Assembly: GCA_019456225.1 (NCBI GenBank) | Contig: VRUI01000024.1 | Location: 1 to 57,628, forward strand | DNA length: 57,628 nt | Direction: 5' to 3' | DNA from: Planctomycetota bacterium | Lineage (GTDB): Bacteria > Planctomycetota > Phycisphaerae > Sedimentisphaerales > Anaerohalosphaeraceae | Shown: positions 1-8,893 of the stretch, piece by piece | How positions within the stretch are numbered: position 1 is the first letter of the stretch | Layout of the letters: each line of letters opens with the position of its first letter | Translations under genes and position numbers: made by a program | Notes under the pieces: model-generated | What the model was told of the DNA's origin: nothing | Database searches by the model: none | The model's input: only the letters and a program-made list of their open reading frames with translations

Positions 1-480
1 ACCATGGCGGTACTAATGAACTTACTGCGACGATCATGCGACGACGACGAGCGGGCCCTTGTGGCCCCGAGGCGGTGACGTTCTAACGCTGACGATGCGT
101 AGAGACTATATCGCGCTACATCGCGAGAAAAGACTAGCCCGCCAACGAGCGGGCGGTGGAATGGATTGGACTAGCGAGCCACGAGCGACCATGCCCGCCA
201 GGGCTGGACGCGACTGCGAGCGGTGGGAGAGCTCGGCGACTTGTTCGCCGGGCGTCTCGGATGGGCTAGCTTGTCATCGCAGGAGGCGTGGCAAGCGGTG
301 CGTCTGAGGGAATAAAGAACGACGTTGTCGAGCGGAGGCTGCCGATGGCCCGCAAGGGTCCGAGGCCGCCGGAGACGAGCTAATGACTAGCGAGCCACGA
401 GCGTAAGCGACTGCGAGCGGTGGGGTTATTGGGACTGGCAAGGAAATATGTGGAGGGTATACAATAATAGGCAATATGAT
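1..480. repeat. GC-rich intergenic stretch with internal direct repeats, no supported gene
   Basis: This stretch is far richer in G and C than the AT-rich gene that follows. It contains two direct repeat pairs: a 19-base unit at 169-187 and 385-403, and an 18-base unit at 210-227 and 407-424, in the same order and orientation. Several other short units related to GCGAGCGG occur between them. Short open frames cross the region but have no ribosome binding site or recognisable protein. I cannot assign it to an element family. It could be the remains of a repeat element or host sequence left of the integrated element. Confidence 0.5.
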
Positions 481-513
481 AGAATTGTAATATAACTTAA
501 TGCGAATATTTTA

Positions 514-1794
514 TTAATCAATGGATATAACAGATTCGATATCAGCGATAGCGTCTTTAAGATTTGGAGCAAGTTCTTTGTCGAAATCGGGTATATCTTT
601 TAATAATCTCTCAGCAATGCTCACAGATGACTTATCTACAAATTGTGTATTAGTATTAATAGCAGACATTATAGCTGTAGCGGTTGATACTTTTGTTATT
701 TTTTTCTCAGCGTCAATTCTTTTCTTTACCGACTTTAACTTTTCCATAATTTGATCTCGAACATATTTATGGATTTCATATTTTTCTTGTTGAATAATAT
801 CTAAATCGGCACCTAATAACGTTATTGCTTCAATTAAATTATTGGTGATCTTTCTATTCGTTGAATCTATATCTTCAGATGTTAGTAAATACGTCAGATC
901 AAACGAGTAAGTCAATGCTTCTCTATATTTACCAGACCAAGATCTTGTAATGTCATTAATCGCATATCCCGGTGAAGCATAATAACGGTCTGTAACTCTA
1001 ATGCTTATAACAGCATAACAAACATCGTTTATAGCTTGACCATTAAATTCTAGATTATTGCCAGTCCAAACAAGTCCGTTTTCTTCACAATATTTTTGAT
1101 ACAATGAATTGTTCTCTGCAGCAAAAATGGCATAATAACCCTCTCGGAGCTGGTCCCCGGCTAATACAGGCAAATCTCTTTCCGCATTCAACAAATCAAT
1201 TGCCCTATCAGAATCGAACAAAAGCTTGTCGGCTGTAGATGTTATTGCAAGCCCTGCAGTAAGAGAAGTAGAAATTGTATAATCTGGTATTGCCGAGGTT
1301 ATGCCAGAGAATGCATTGATTAGGGCAGTTGCGGTTGAATCGGCAGTGTATGCTAATCTTACTTTCAGTTTCGCATTATGTAAAACCCAAGGAATCCTAT
1401 AAAGCATAATCCATTTAACACCCATATCAAGGCTACTATGTGGACGTTTAAGTAACATTGGAACGCTTATCTTCGATATTGATAATGGTTGAGAATTGTA
1501 ATTTGCATTTAGGGTTACCATAGCAAATGCATGTCTATTTTTATCGACTATCAATCTTATTATGCTATCTTTTTTATTTACGGTCAACTTATCTATCCCT
1601 ACCGAAATATATGCCCCGCTTAAAGTAGTCTTTCTATTATCTAATGATTGCAATACATAGCCATCTCTTTTTTCATATGAAACCTCAACGAATGGTGACG
1701 TAGAAAGAGCTTTTTGTCCAGCAATAACAGCCTGTGATAACAATACCATTAGGAAAAAAACGGTATAAACGAAAACAATAGTAATATGTTTCAT
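514..1794 (-). CDS. exported protein of unknown function
   Basis: The protein has about 426 residues. I chose the internal start at 1794, not 1824, because GGGGGA lies 9 bases ahead of it and the protein then begins with a lysine followed by a clear signal peptide (hydrophobic residues about 5-24, alanine-rich end). The mature part is mixed alpha/beta, followed by a helical, charged C-terminal quarter rich in K, E and I. No enzyme motif is visible and I do not recognise the family. It is AT-rich and convergent with nothing; the phage packaging genes begin 460 bases away on the opposite strand. It may be a lysogenic-conversion-type gene of the element or a host gene next to its left end. Confidence 0.6.
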   Translation of the reverse strand: MKHITIVFVYTVFFLMVLLSQAVIAGQKALSTSPFVEVSYEKRDGYVLQSLDNRKTTLSGAYISVGIDKLTVNKKDSIIRLIVDKNRHAFAMVTLNANYNSQPLSISKISVPMLLKRPHSSLDMGVKWIMLYRIPWVLHNAKLKVRLAYTADSTATALINAFSGITSAIPDYTISTSLTAGLAITSTADKLLFDSDRAIDLLNAERDLPVLAGDQLREGYYAIFAAENNSLYQKYCEENGLVWTGNNLEFNGQAINDVCYAVISIRVTDRYYASPGYAINDITRSWSGKYREALTYSFDLTYLLTSEDIDSTNRKITNNLIEAITLLGADLDIIQQEKYEIHKYVRDQIMEKLKSVKKRIDAEKKITKVSTATAIMSAINTNTQFVDKSSVSIAERLLKDIPDFDKELAPNLKDAIADIESVISID

Positions 1795-2061
1795 AATTAC
1801 AAATCCCCCTATGACAAGTAACATCTAAAGAAAGGCCTGATAGTAGATTTTATTCGTCATTCATAGTAATTGTTCCTACTTCCATATATAACAATCCATT
1901 AGCTTAATGTCGACAGAGGCCATTGAGGCAATAATGAGTTAAATGCTTTTTTGGTAATATTTTTTAGATTTAATTGTCACGGTTAGGCAGTCATTGGCAT
2001 TGGCAGTCTACCCCTGCCATCGCTAAGTGCCTTTGGAATATATAGTTACAATAAATAAACC

Positions 2062-2090
2062 TTGACAAATAAGTTCTTTCGTGCTAGTAT
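2062..2090 (+). promoter_or_regulatory. sigma-70-type promoter ahead of the terminase genes
   Basis: A perfect TTGACA at 2062-2067 is followed after 17 bases by TAGTAT at 2085-2090; an overlapping TATAAT at 2088-2093 would give a 20-base spacer. It faces the packaging and capsid genes. Transcription from it would first meet the hairpin terminator at 2186-2227, which suggests either a short leader RNA or regulated read-through. Confidence 0.45.
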
Positions 2091-2185
2091 AATCAAGAAT
2101 CAGGTATTTTATGTTGGGCCAAAAATTAAGTAGGCACATTCGGGGTCATGCCCGTTGAGGTGCTATAATCATCGAGTCTATTATA

Positions 2186-2227
2186 GGGACACGTTGGAGC
2201 GTTAAGCTCTGCGTGTCTCTTTTTTTT
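2186..2227 (+). terminator. hairpin terminator directly before the small terminase gene
   Basis: A stem of about 14 base pairs with one bulge (arms 2186-2200 and 2206-2219) is followed by an uninterrupted run of T to 2227. The small terminase start codon follows 26 bases later. It ends any transcript from 2062 or from the left flank, unless antitermination acts here. Confidence 0.7.
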
Positions 2228-2252
2228 GGTCTATACTTTAGACAGGATTATT

Positions 2253-2603
2253 ATGGATAAGAAAAAACTTACACCAGATAAGAAGCTTGAGATTATCGAA
2301 CAGATAAGCTCTCTGGCTGATGGTGTGACCTTAGAGTATGTCAAAGGACTCTCTGAGATCGTCTGTAATCCTGATACTGAACTTGACGAAAAGCGTAAGG
2401 CTTACCGCGAGATGGATAAGGTTCTTCGTATCTCTAAGCAATACTCTGACCGAGTGCTGCTGGCAGAGGGTAAGACTACAGCTAACATCGGTATTAACGG
2501 CAAAGGTGGGCTGCCGTTTAAGTTTGTTATCAACAAGCACTACCCCAAGGGCAGCGACCAGCCTCCAGCAGACAGCGATCAGCAGGAGGAAAGCAATGAG
2601 TGA
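2253..2603 (+). CDS. probable terminase small subunit
   Basis: A 116-residue acidic and lysine-rich protein immediately upstream of, and overlapping by 8 bases, the large terminase gene. The ATG at 2253 has AGG six bases upstream; the longer frame from 2226 would begin inside the terminator T-run. The helical N-terminal half fits the DNA-binding part of a TerS protein, and the C-terminus is a disordered D/Q/E tail. Position is the main evidence; I see no diagnostic motif. It would recognise the packaging site of the element. Confidence 0.6.
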   Translation: MDKKKLTPDKKLEIIEQISSLADGVTLEYVKGLSEIVCNPDTELDEKRKAYREMDKVLRISKQYSDRVLLAEGKTTANIGINGKGGLPFKFVINKHYPKGSDQPPADSDQQEESNE

Positions 2604-3996
2604 TTCAACTAAATACAGCTTTGAAATTGATGCTGACCTCACTGAGAAGCAGACACTTGCAAGCATGACGCTTGCCAGGGATGACATTAAAGAAGTTCTC
2701 TACGGTGGTGCTAAAGGTGGCGGTAAGTCTGTGTTTGGATGTCTCTGGTGCTTTGAAAAGGCTGTAGAGATCATTGAAATGTGTGAGATCAAAGAACGAA
2801 AGCATCCTATACCGATTGGATTCATGGGGCGTAAGAGAGGTATCGACTTTACCAATACGACCTTGGAAACATGGAAGCGTTTTATTCCTGAAGAGCTTTA
2901 TGAGATCAAGGGCAAGCCTGCTGAAATCGTTATTGCCAACCGGGTTAAGATACTGACCGGCGGCTTAGATAACGGCGACATCGTCAACAAGTTCAACTCG
3001 GCTGAGTATGGATTCTTTTTTATTGACCAGGCCGAAGAGGTAGACGCTGCCCAGATTGGTGAGCTTAGAGCTACGTTTCGGCTCATTATCAACGGCAAGA
3101 AGATTCCCGGCAAGGGATTGTTTACTGCTAACCCGGCTCAGTCGTTCCTGAAAGAAGAGTTTATACTCAATCCGACACCTAACCGGGTTTATATTCAGGC
3201 TTTGCCTACTGATAACCACCATCTGGGGCCAGAATACATTGAGGTATTGAAGGATTCGTTCAAGAACCGTCCTGAACTGCTTAAGGCGTATTTAGAGGGT
3301 TCCTGGGACTCTTTGGGCGGGTTTGATCAGGTTATTAAGGATTCGTGGGTTTCTAATGCTTCGCAGCTGACGTTATACCCCCCTACCATCAAAAAACTGA
3401 TTACATGTGACCCTGCGAGATACGGCAATGACGAAACTGTAATCTATTATATGGAAAATACTGAAATTAAGGAGGTCGAAATCTATGGTCAAAAGAGCCT
3501 TATGCACACTGCTAATGTATTGCACACTCTGTCTCATAAACACGGCAACTGTCTTATAGCAGTAGACGCCTGCGGGATTGGTGGCGGTGTTGTCGACCGG
3601 CTTATTGAAATGGGCGACAATGTACTTGCAATAGACAATGCAGGCAAAGCAGACGAACCGGAGAAGTACTACAACAAGCGGGCGGAAATATGGTGCAGGG
3701 CTGCCGACATGTTTGCTGGCAACGACATCGAGCTAAAGAACATTGAGTCCAGACTTACAGGACAGCTCTGCACACCTGCTTATGAGTTTAGAAACGGCAA
3801 AATACTCATCGAGAGTAAGGCCGATATTAAAAAGCGGCTTGGTAATAGCCCTGATCGGGCAGACGCGTATGTCAACGGTTTGTATGCCCTTGAGTTTGTT
3901 GAAGGTGAGATCATTGGCGGTCGTGGGACTTATTCTAATGGGTTTGACGATGAGGATGACATCTATGCGGGTGGTTATTCCGCAATGGCGATGTGA
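2596..3996 (+). CDS. terminase large subunit (packaging ATPase/nuclease)
   Basis: The protein has 466 residues from an ATG with AGGAGGA six bases ahead, overlapping the small subunit stop. Residues 37-45 form a glycine-rich Walker A loop ending GGGKS, and FFFIDQAEEV at 140-149 is Walker B. A coupling-motif-like GLFTANP follows at about 174-180. The C-terminal half has the spaced aspartates of the RNase H-like nuclease domain: D272 in CDPARYG, D324 in AVDACG, and D420/D423 in SPDRADAY. Length and layout are those of a complete enzyme. It pumps DNA into procapsids and cuts it. The presence of both motor and nuclease residues argues that packaging is still under selection. Confidence 0.93.
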   Translation: MSDSTKYSFEIDADLTEKQTLASMTLARDDIKEVLYGGAKGGGKSVFGCLWCFEKAVEIIEMCEIKERKHPIPIGFMGRKRGIDFTNTTLETWKRFIPEELYEIKGKPAEIVIANRVKILTGGLDNGDIVNKFNSAEYGFFFIDQAEEVDAAQIGELRATFRLIINGKKIPGKGLFTANPAQSFLKEEFILNPTPNRVYIQALPTDNHHLGPEYIEVLKDSFKNRPELLKAYLEGSWDSLGGFDQVIKDSWVSNASQLTLYPPTIKKLITCDPARYGNDETVIYYMENTEIKEVEIYGQKSLMHTANVLHTLSHKHGNCLIAVDACGIGGGVVDRLIEMGDNVLAIDNAGKADEPEKYYNKRAEIWCRAADMFAGNDIELKNIESRLTGQLCTPAYEFRNGKILIESKADIKKRLGNSPDRADAYVNGLYALEFVEGEIIGGRGTYSNGFDDEDDIYAGGYSAMAM

Positions 3997-4017
3997 TACG
4001 CAGAATAGAAATAAAAT

Positions 4018-5754
4018 ATGAGTGAAATAATCAGATTAAATATGGTTACGGAATACTGGAAGCACAGCGATGCCGGTTTGCGCGATGAGCTTAATCGCAT
4101 GGCGCAGGGTTTCGCGTTCTATACTGGTGATCAGTGGAGTCCGGCCGACATTGCAAAGCTGGACGCTGAAAAGCGGCCGCATCTTACTATCAATATGATT
4201 CTGCCTATTATCAATCTGCTCTCCGGTATCCAGCGACAAGGAAGGCAGGATATTACTGTTGTTGCTCGTAAAGGCGGCTTGAAGAAGCTTGCTGCGGTGT
4301 TTACTGAGATTATGCGGCATTGTCTTGATGTTACTGATGCCGACTATGAGATCGCTGACTGCTTCCTTGACGGTGTAATTGGCAATAAAGGCTGGCTTGG
4401 TTTGGGTGTGAATTATGACAATGACCCTATCTATGGTGATATTGAAGTTTCCAAGGTTTCGCCATTTGATATGCGTGAGGATCCGGATGCTAAAGAGTAT
4501 GACCTTAACCGGACGGGTAAGTTTGTTATTCGTGATTACTGGATGGATAAAGAAGCTCTGTTACTGAACTACCCGCTAAAACAAGCTGAGATAAAAGACG
4601 GCGGGCTGGATATTGACCCTGCATCCGGTGATATTGTCGGCGACTCTGACAAGGATATTTACCGCTGGCGGCTTCGTGAATGCTGGTGGAAACAGCATGA
4701 GAAACGTTCGATACTTATCAACGCTGTAAACGGCGAGATTAAAACGGTTGGTTCTGACAATCAGGATTTGGCTCTGGCAATCAATGAGAAGAGTAAAATC
4801 TGGTTTATGAAGGATTGGGTTGTTCCGGTTCTGCATAAGACCGTAACCGCTGGCAATATCGTTCTGGAAGATATTACTGATCCTTACAACGGTGTGACGA
4901 ATTTTCCGTATTATCGCTTCTGTCCGTTTTGGGTGGATGGCTATGTTATGGGGGTATCCCAGAATCTGATTGGGCCACAGCAAGAAGTTAATAAGAGACG
5001 CTCGCAGGCTTTGCATAACCTTAACCAGACGGCTAACAGTGGCTTTAAAGTGAAAAAGGTGCTGAACAACTACGACAGGCATTTGGCGAAGCATGGAGCT
5101 ACTCCTGGCGTTGTTCTGGACGAATCAAAGGCTGGCGGCAGTATTGAGCGGATCGAGCCTGCTCCGCTGTCTGAGGGGCATATAACGGCTGCCAGAATGA
5201 GCGGTGATGATATGAAAGAAATCTCCGGTGCGAATCCTGACCTTATGGGACAGGCAATACGAAGCGAAAACGAATCTGGCCGGGCTATCGAGCTTAGACA
5301 ACAGCAAGGAATGAAAGTTGTCGAGGTTATGTTTGATAATTTCAGCCGTACGCAAAAGCTGATTACTTTGGGGCTGGTTGATATGGTACGCCATACCGAT
5401 GTTTACAGTGACGAGGAGATTCGCAACATCATCTCTGAAAAGAATATGTCAGTAGACCTGAGCCTTTTAAAAAGCCGCAAGGTTGGTAAGTATGGCATCA
5501 AAATTGAGAGTTCTTCAAGCTCGCCGATTGCCAGGTTTGCTAACTTTAACAATCTTATGGAGATCGTTAAGACGTTCCCGAATCAGATACCGCCGGATGT
5601 TGTCATTGAAAACAGTGATCTGGCGAATAAAGAAAATATCATCGACAGGATTGTTCCGCTCCCTGTAGCGGGAAATGGTCCTGATACAAAAACTATTAAA
5701 AAGACCGACGGGTCTTCCCCAACTGCCGGGGATGGGCAGGTATCGGATACTTGA
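4018..5754 (+). CDS. P22-type portal protein
   Basis: A 578-residue protein that follows the large terminase and precedes scaffold and capsid, the standard portal position. The N-terminal part (FYTGDQWSPADI, then RPHLTINMILPIINLLSGIQ) matches the pattern of P22-like portal proteins, which are large and belong to short-tailed phages. It forms the dodecameric ring at one capsid vertex and docks the terminase. The C-terminus is a disordered lysine, glycine and serine tail. There is no sign of truncation. Confidence 0.85.
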   Translation: MSEIIRLNMVTEYWKHSDAGLRDELNRMAQGFAFYTGDQWSPADIAKLDAEKRPHLTINMILPIINLLSGIQRQGRQDITVVARKGGLKKLAAVFTEIMRHCLDVTDADYEIADCFLDGVIGNKGWLGLGVNYDNDPIYGDIEVSKVSPFDMREDPDAKEYDLNRTGKFVIRDYWMDKEALLLNYPLKQAEIKDGGLDIDPASGDIVGDSDKDIYRWRLRECWWKQHEKRSILINAVNGEIKTVGSDNQDLALAINEKSKIWFMKDWVVPVLHKTVTAGNIVLEDITDPYNGVTNFPYYRFCPFWVDGYVMGVSQNLIGPQQEVNKRRSQALHNLNQTANSGFKVKKVLNNYDRHLAKHGATPGVVLDESKAGGSIERIEPAPLSEGHITAARMSGDDMKEISGANPDLMGQAIRSENESGRAIELRQQQGMKVVEVMFDNFSRTQKLITLGLVDMVRHTDVYSDEEIRNIISEKNMSVDLSLLKSRKVGKYGIKIESSSSSPIARFANFNNLMEIVKTFPNQIPPDVVIENSDLANKENIIDRIVPLPVAGNGPDTKTIKKTDGSSPTAGDGQVSDT

Positions 5755-5867
5755 TCCTTAATTCAAGGGAGGGGTGCAATGCACCCATTCTGCTCGCGAG
5801 TAAAGAAAAAATGTATTGATGTGTTTTTTACCGCGAATAGAACTATTTTAAGAAAGCGAGTTGTATT

Positions 5868-6503
5868 ATGAGTGACACAGTAACGGAAGCAGCAGCAGAA
5901 CAAAAAACCGACGAGGTTAAGACTTACAGTGAAGAGCAATTTAAAGGATTGCTTGCTGATAAGCAGTCGGAAGTAAAGAAGCGTCAAGGTATCGAAACAG
6001 AGCTTGCAGAGCTAAAAGCGAAGCAGACTCAAACCCCTCCCGCTGGGAAAATTGCGGGTGATGGCGAAGATGCTCCTATGACAGTCAGCCAGTTTAAGAA
6101 GATGCTGGCCGAAGAGAGGCAAACCGATTCCGATGCACGTTTTAACGCATTGGAAAAGGAAACAATCTCTGAAGTCAAATCGAAGATGACAGCCGAGACT
6201 CAAGGCGAAGGGCTGGATTTCGATTCGGTAATTGCCGCGGGCGAGGCTAATCTTTCAGAAGGCGATAAGCTGGCGATACGACAGTCAAAAAATCCGGCAG
6301 CCGAAAAGTATCGGCGTTGTGTTTTTAACACTCCCGATCTTTCGGAAAAGGCCGAAGCGGTTCGGACTGCAAAACTGCTTGAAAACATTAAACTAAACGG
6401 CCGTGTTCCGGGAACCGGCGGCAATGCTCAAACTGCAAATGCGAAAGACATTAGCAGTATGAGTGCTGAAGAGCTTGATAAGCTTGCCGACGAACTGGAT
6501 TAA
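5868..6503 (+). CDS. capsid scaffold protein
   Basis: A 211-residue, highly charged, mostly helical protein lying between portal and major capsid genes. It has a coiled-coil-like segment rich in E, K and Q (about 20-55) and an acidic C-terminus ending LDKLADELD. This composition and position are typical of phage scaffolds, which guide shell assembly and then leave. The 113-base gap upstream contains a small GGGTGC/GCACCC hairpin at 5772-5786. No protease motif is seen. Confidence 0.75.
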   Translation: MSDTVTEAAAEQKTDEVKTYSEEQFKGLLADKQSEVKKRQGIETELAELKAKQTQTPPAGKIAGDGEDAPMTVSQFKKMLAEERQTDSDARFNALEKETISEVKSKMTAETQGEGLDFDSVIAAGEANLSEGDKLAIRQSKNPAAEKYRRCVFNTPDLSEKAEAVRTAKLLENIKLNGRVPGTGGNAQTANAKDISSMSAEELDKLADELD

Positions 6504-6528
6504 CGGCAAAATTTAAGGAAAATTTATT

Positions 6529-7647
6529 ATGGCAAACACAGTGTTTGTAAGAAGCGGCGCCCATTCTGCTTCCGTAGAGGAAGTCTGGGGCGAAAAAACT
6601 TATCGGCAAGCTGAAAAGGACGCGTTTTTCAATGATGGCCGTTTTGTCGGGACCGACAGCAACAGCATCATTCAGGTTAATACTGACCTGACGAAAAATA
6701 AGGGCGATCAGATTCATACCCCTTTGCGCGCACGGCTTATCGATGATGGTAAGGTTAACGACCAGGCAATCGAAGGTAGCGAGGTTGCTCTGACTTTCCA
6801 CAACTGCGATACGACCATTCATAAGCGTAAGCAGGCTGTTCGTCTTGACGGTGAAATGACCGAGAGACGTACCAAGATCAAGCTTCGAGGTGAAGCTAAA
6901 GAGGCTCTCGGTGCCTGGCATGCAGAATCGCGTGATACCGATATTGTTCTTGGTCTTTCTGGCCTGACTAATGCGGTTAATACTATCATGCTTAATCCTC
7001 CGAGTTCTGCCCGTAAATTTTACGGCGGTCAGAATTCCAGCGGTGCTGTCGGCGTTGTAACTGTAGGCAATGACGCCTTGATTTCCGGTTCTGCCGGTGC
7101 TCACCGATTCGGCACGCAGGTGCTTTCTCACTTGAAGAGAATGGCACAGGTCGACGGCGGTGCATCTTATGGCAAGATTCGTCCTGTCGTTATCAAGGGC
7201 AAAAAGTATTTCGTATTCTTCGCAAGCCCCTGGCAGATCAAAGCCCTGAAGATGGAAGATCGCTGGATCAACGCACAGAAAGATGCGAATATCCGTGGCG
7301 ATTCTAATCCGCTCTTCTCTGGTGCTTGTGGCATGTGGGATGGCGTTATCGTCCATGAGTACGATAAGATTCAGCTTCGTACCGGTGCCGGTGGTTCTAC
7401 CGCTTCCGAGTATTTTGATATTGCTGACGATTGTGCCAATGGCGTCTCTGTCGCCCGCGGTTTGCTCTGCGGTGCTCAAGCCGGTATTCTTGCATACGGT
7501 CGTAAGATCGGCTGGAAGGAAAAAGTTTTCGAGTATGACAGCCAGTTCGGCGTTGAAGTTTCCAGTATCTACGGCTTCAGTAAAGCAAAATTCAATAGTC
7601 AGGATTTTGCAGTTATTTCTTGTGATACAGCAGTCGATCTGGATTAG
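6529..7647 (+). CDS. major capsid protein, N4-gp56 / DUF4043 type
   Basis: The protein has 372 residues and AAGGAAAATTT-type spacing ahead of the start. Its N-terminal part (TKNKGDQIHTPLRARL, then KQAVRLDGEMTERR and RGEAKEALGAW) fits the N4-gp56/DUF4043 capsid family, an HK97-fold group common in short-tailed phages. It is preceded by its scaffold gene. Length is normal for the family and the frame is intact. It would form the icosahedral shell. Confidence 0.87.
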   Translation: MANTVFVRSGAHSASVEEVWGEKTYRQAEKDAFFNDGRFVGTDSNSIIQVNTDLTKNKGDQIHTPLRARLIDDGKVNDQAIEGSEVALTFHNCDTTIHKRKQAVRLDGEMTERRTKIKLRGEAKEALGAWHAESRDTDIVLGLSGLTNAVNTIMLNPPSSARKFYGGQNSSGAVGVVTVGNDALISGSAGAHRFGTQVLSHLKRMAQVDGGASYGKIRPVVIKGKKYFVFFASPWQIKALKMEDRWINAQKDANIRGDSNPLFSGACGMWDGVIVHEYDKIQLRTGAGGSTASEYFDIADDCANGVSVARGLLCGAQAGILAYGRKIGWKEKVFEYDSQFGVEVSSIYGFSKAKFNSQDFAVISCDTAVDLD

Positions 7648-7724
7648 TAATTGTGACAGGTTTAAAGGTTAATTGTGGTGGTGCGGATGGCTCTGCTATC
7701 CGTGCTGCCTAAGGAGTTTTGTTT

Positions 7725-8498
7725 ATGGCTGAAATATATCCATCTGACGACGAGTTGCTTGATCTGCTTAGTGAATCCGAAACAGGCGTCGAGTATATCG
7801 CTACCGGAACCGCTCCGTATTTTTTGCAGTTTCGTAAGCTGCTTTATCGTTTGCTGCTTTCTACGAAACGGGCTAACGATTTTCGTCTTTATAATGAGGG
7901 CGGATTGACCTACGGTATCAAACCCGGCCGGTTCTGGGACGGCAATAGTGTTGTTGATTATGCCGGTTCTTCAGGTAATGTCCTTCCAGACGATTCTACA
8001 CGTTATGTTTACCTGGACGAAACCGCAACTATACAGTTTAAGGAGTCCGAATTTTGGCACGACCCTTTCCACGCTGAAGTTTGGCTAGCCGAAGTTACAA
8101 CTGTAAACGGCGAGATTACTTCTATTGTCGACTGCCGTGATATTCACAGTATGTCTATGCCGAATGTTGACCGGCCGATAATCGAAGTTCATACTGCTGA
8201 CGATCAGCTTGAAATCAAGGAAAGCGGAAGTATTCATACTAACCTCGGTGCTACCGGGGCAGTTACGATTTTCATGCCGAGTTTTAATCTTGCTGGTACT
8301 AAATATACTGTCTCTGTTCAAGCTGCGCAGCAGTTGAATATTGACCCTGTTGCCGGTGTGATCGTCGACGAAAGCGGTGTTTCTTCAAGCAAGTACAAAT
8401 ACTGCAGTACGGTCGGTGCTTTTATGACGGTGGTTGACGACGGTTCCGGTAACTGGATAGTCATCGGAAAATCCGGCATCTGGACAGAAGAGGCGTAA
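7725..8498 (+). CDS. virion-associated protein of unknown function
   Basis: A 257-residue protein; AAGGAG at 7711-7716 sets the ATG at 7725 rather than the TTG six bases earlier. It is acidic and beta-rich (YVYLDETATIQF, IVDCRDIHSM, AVTIFMPSFNLAG), as in many minor structural proteins. It lies directly behind the capsid gene and is followed two bases later by the next gene. A head decoration or fibre-base role is possible but cannot be shown. It has no transmembrane part and no enzyme motif. Confidence 0.55.
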   Translation: MAEIYPSDDELLDLLSESETGVEYIATGTAPYFLQFRKLLYRLLLSTKRANDFRLYNEGGLTYGIKPGRFWDGNSVVDYAGSSGNVLPDDSTRYVYLDETATIQFKESEFWHDPFHAEVWLAEVTTVNGEITSIVDCRDIHSMSMPNVDRPIIEVHTADDQLEIKESGSIHTNLGATGAVTIFMPSFNLAGTKYTVSVQAAQQLNIDPVAGVIVDESGVSSSKYKYCSTVGAFMTVVDDGSGNWIVIGKSGIWTEEA

Positions 8499-8500
8499 TT

Positions 8501-8893
8501 ATGAATAAAAACGAAGCACTACAATTATTTAAAAGCTCGATCAACATGATCGACCTTGCGGGAAATTTCCCTGATTGCGACATGGTCGTTTCCGAACTTG
8601 AAGATGGCCAGCAGGAAATTGTCATTCGGCTGCAAGGTAAAGACCCTGACTTTAATCCCTCTGCCGAGATTGCAGTGATCGAGTCTATGGGTCTTGAGGA
8701 TTTGACGGACGGTGTTAAAAACAATATAGTTTTGCGTAAGCGAAAACGTAAGATGATCCGTGAACGAAAACGGCGTCGAGATTTTGCACTGCTTAAGCGT
8801 GTGAAGTCTTTGGTTTCACCTGCGGGCGTTTCCCTTCGCGAGATTGCCGAAACGATTCAGCTGAATTTGCCTGTCGAGGAGGTTGAACTATGA
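8501..8893 (+). CDS. small protein of unknown function in the virion module
   Basis: A 130-residue protein with a mixed N-terminal half and a very basic central stretch (RKRKRKMIRERKRRRDF at about 76-92), followed by a helical C-terminus. The basic stretch could bind nucleic acid. It starts two bases after the previous stop and overlaps the next gene by four bases (ATGA), so it is translationally coupled within the head operon. I do not recognise the family. Confidence 0.5.
   Translation: MNKNEALQLFKSSINMIDLAGNFPDCDMVVSELEDGQQEIVIRLQGKDPDFNPSAEIAVIESMGLEDLTDGVKNNIVLRKRKRKMIRERKRRRDFALLKRVKSLVSPAGVSLREIAETIQLNLPVEEVEL

Noticed and set aside
2338-2595. N-terminal extension of the large terminase frame.
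   Set aside because: It is out of frame with the small terminase it overlaps; the ATG at 2596 with AGGAGGA is the natural start.
6451-7479. 342-codon open frame on the - strand across the capsid gene.
   Set aside because: Antisense to a clearly recognised major capsid protein; no ribosome site and no motif.
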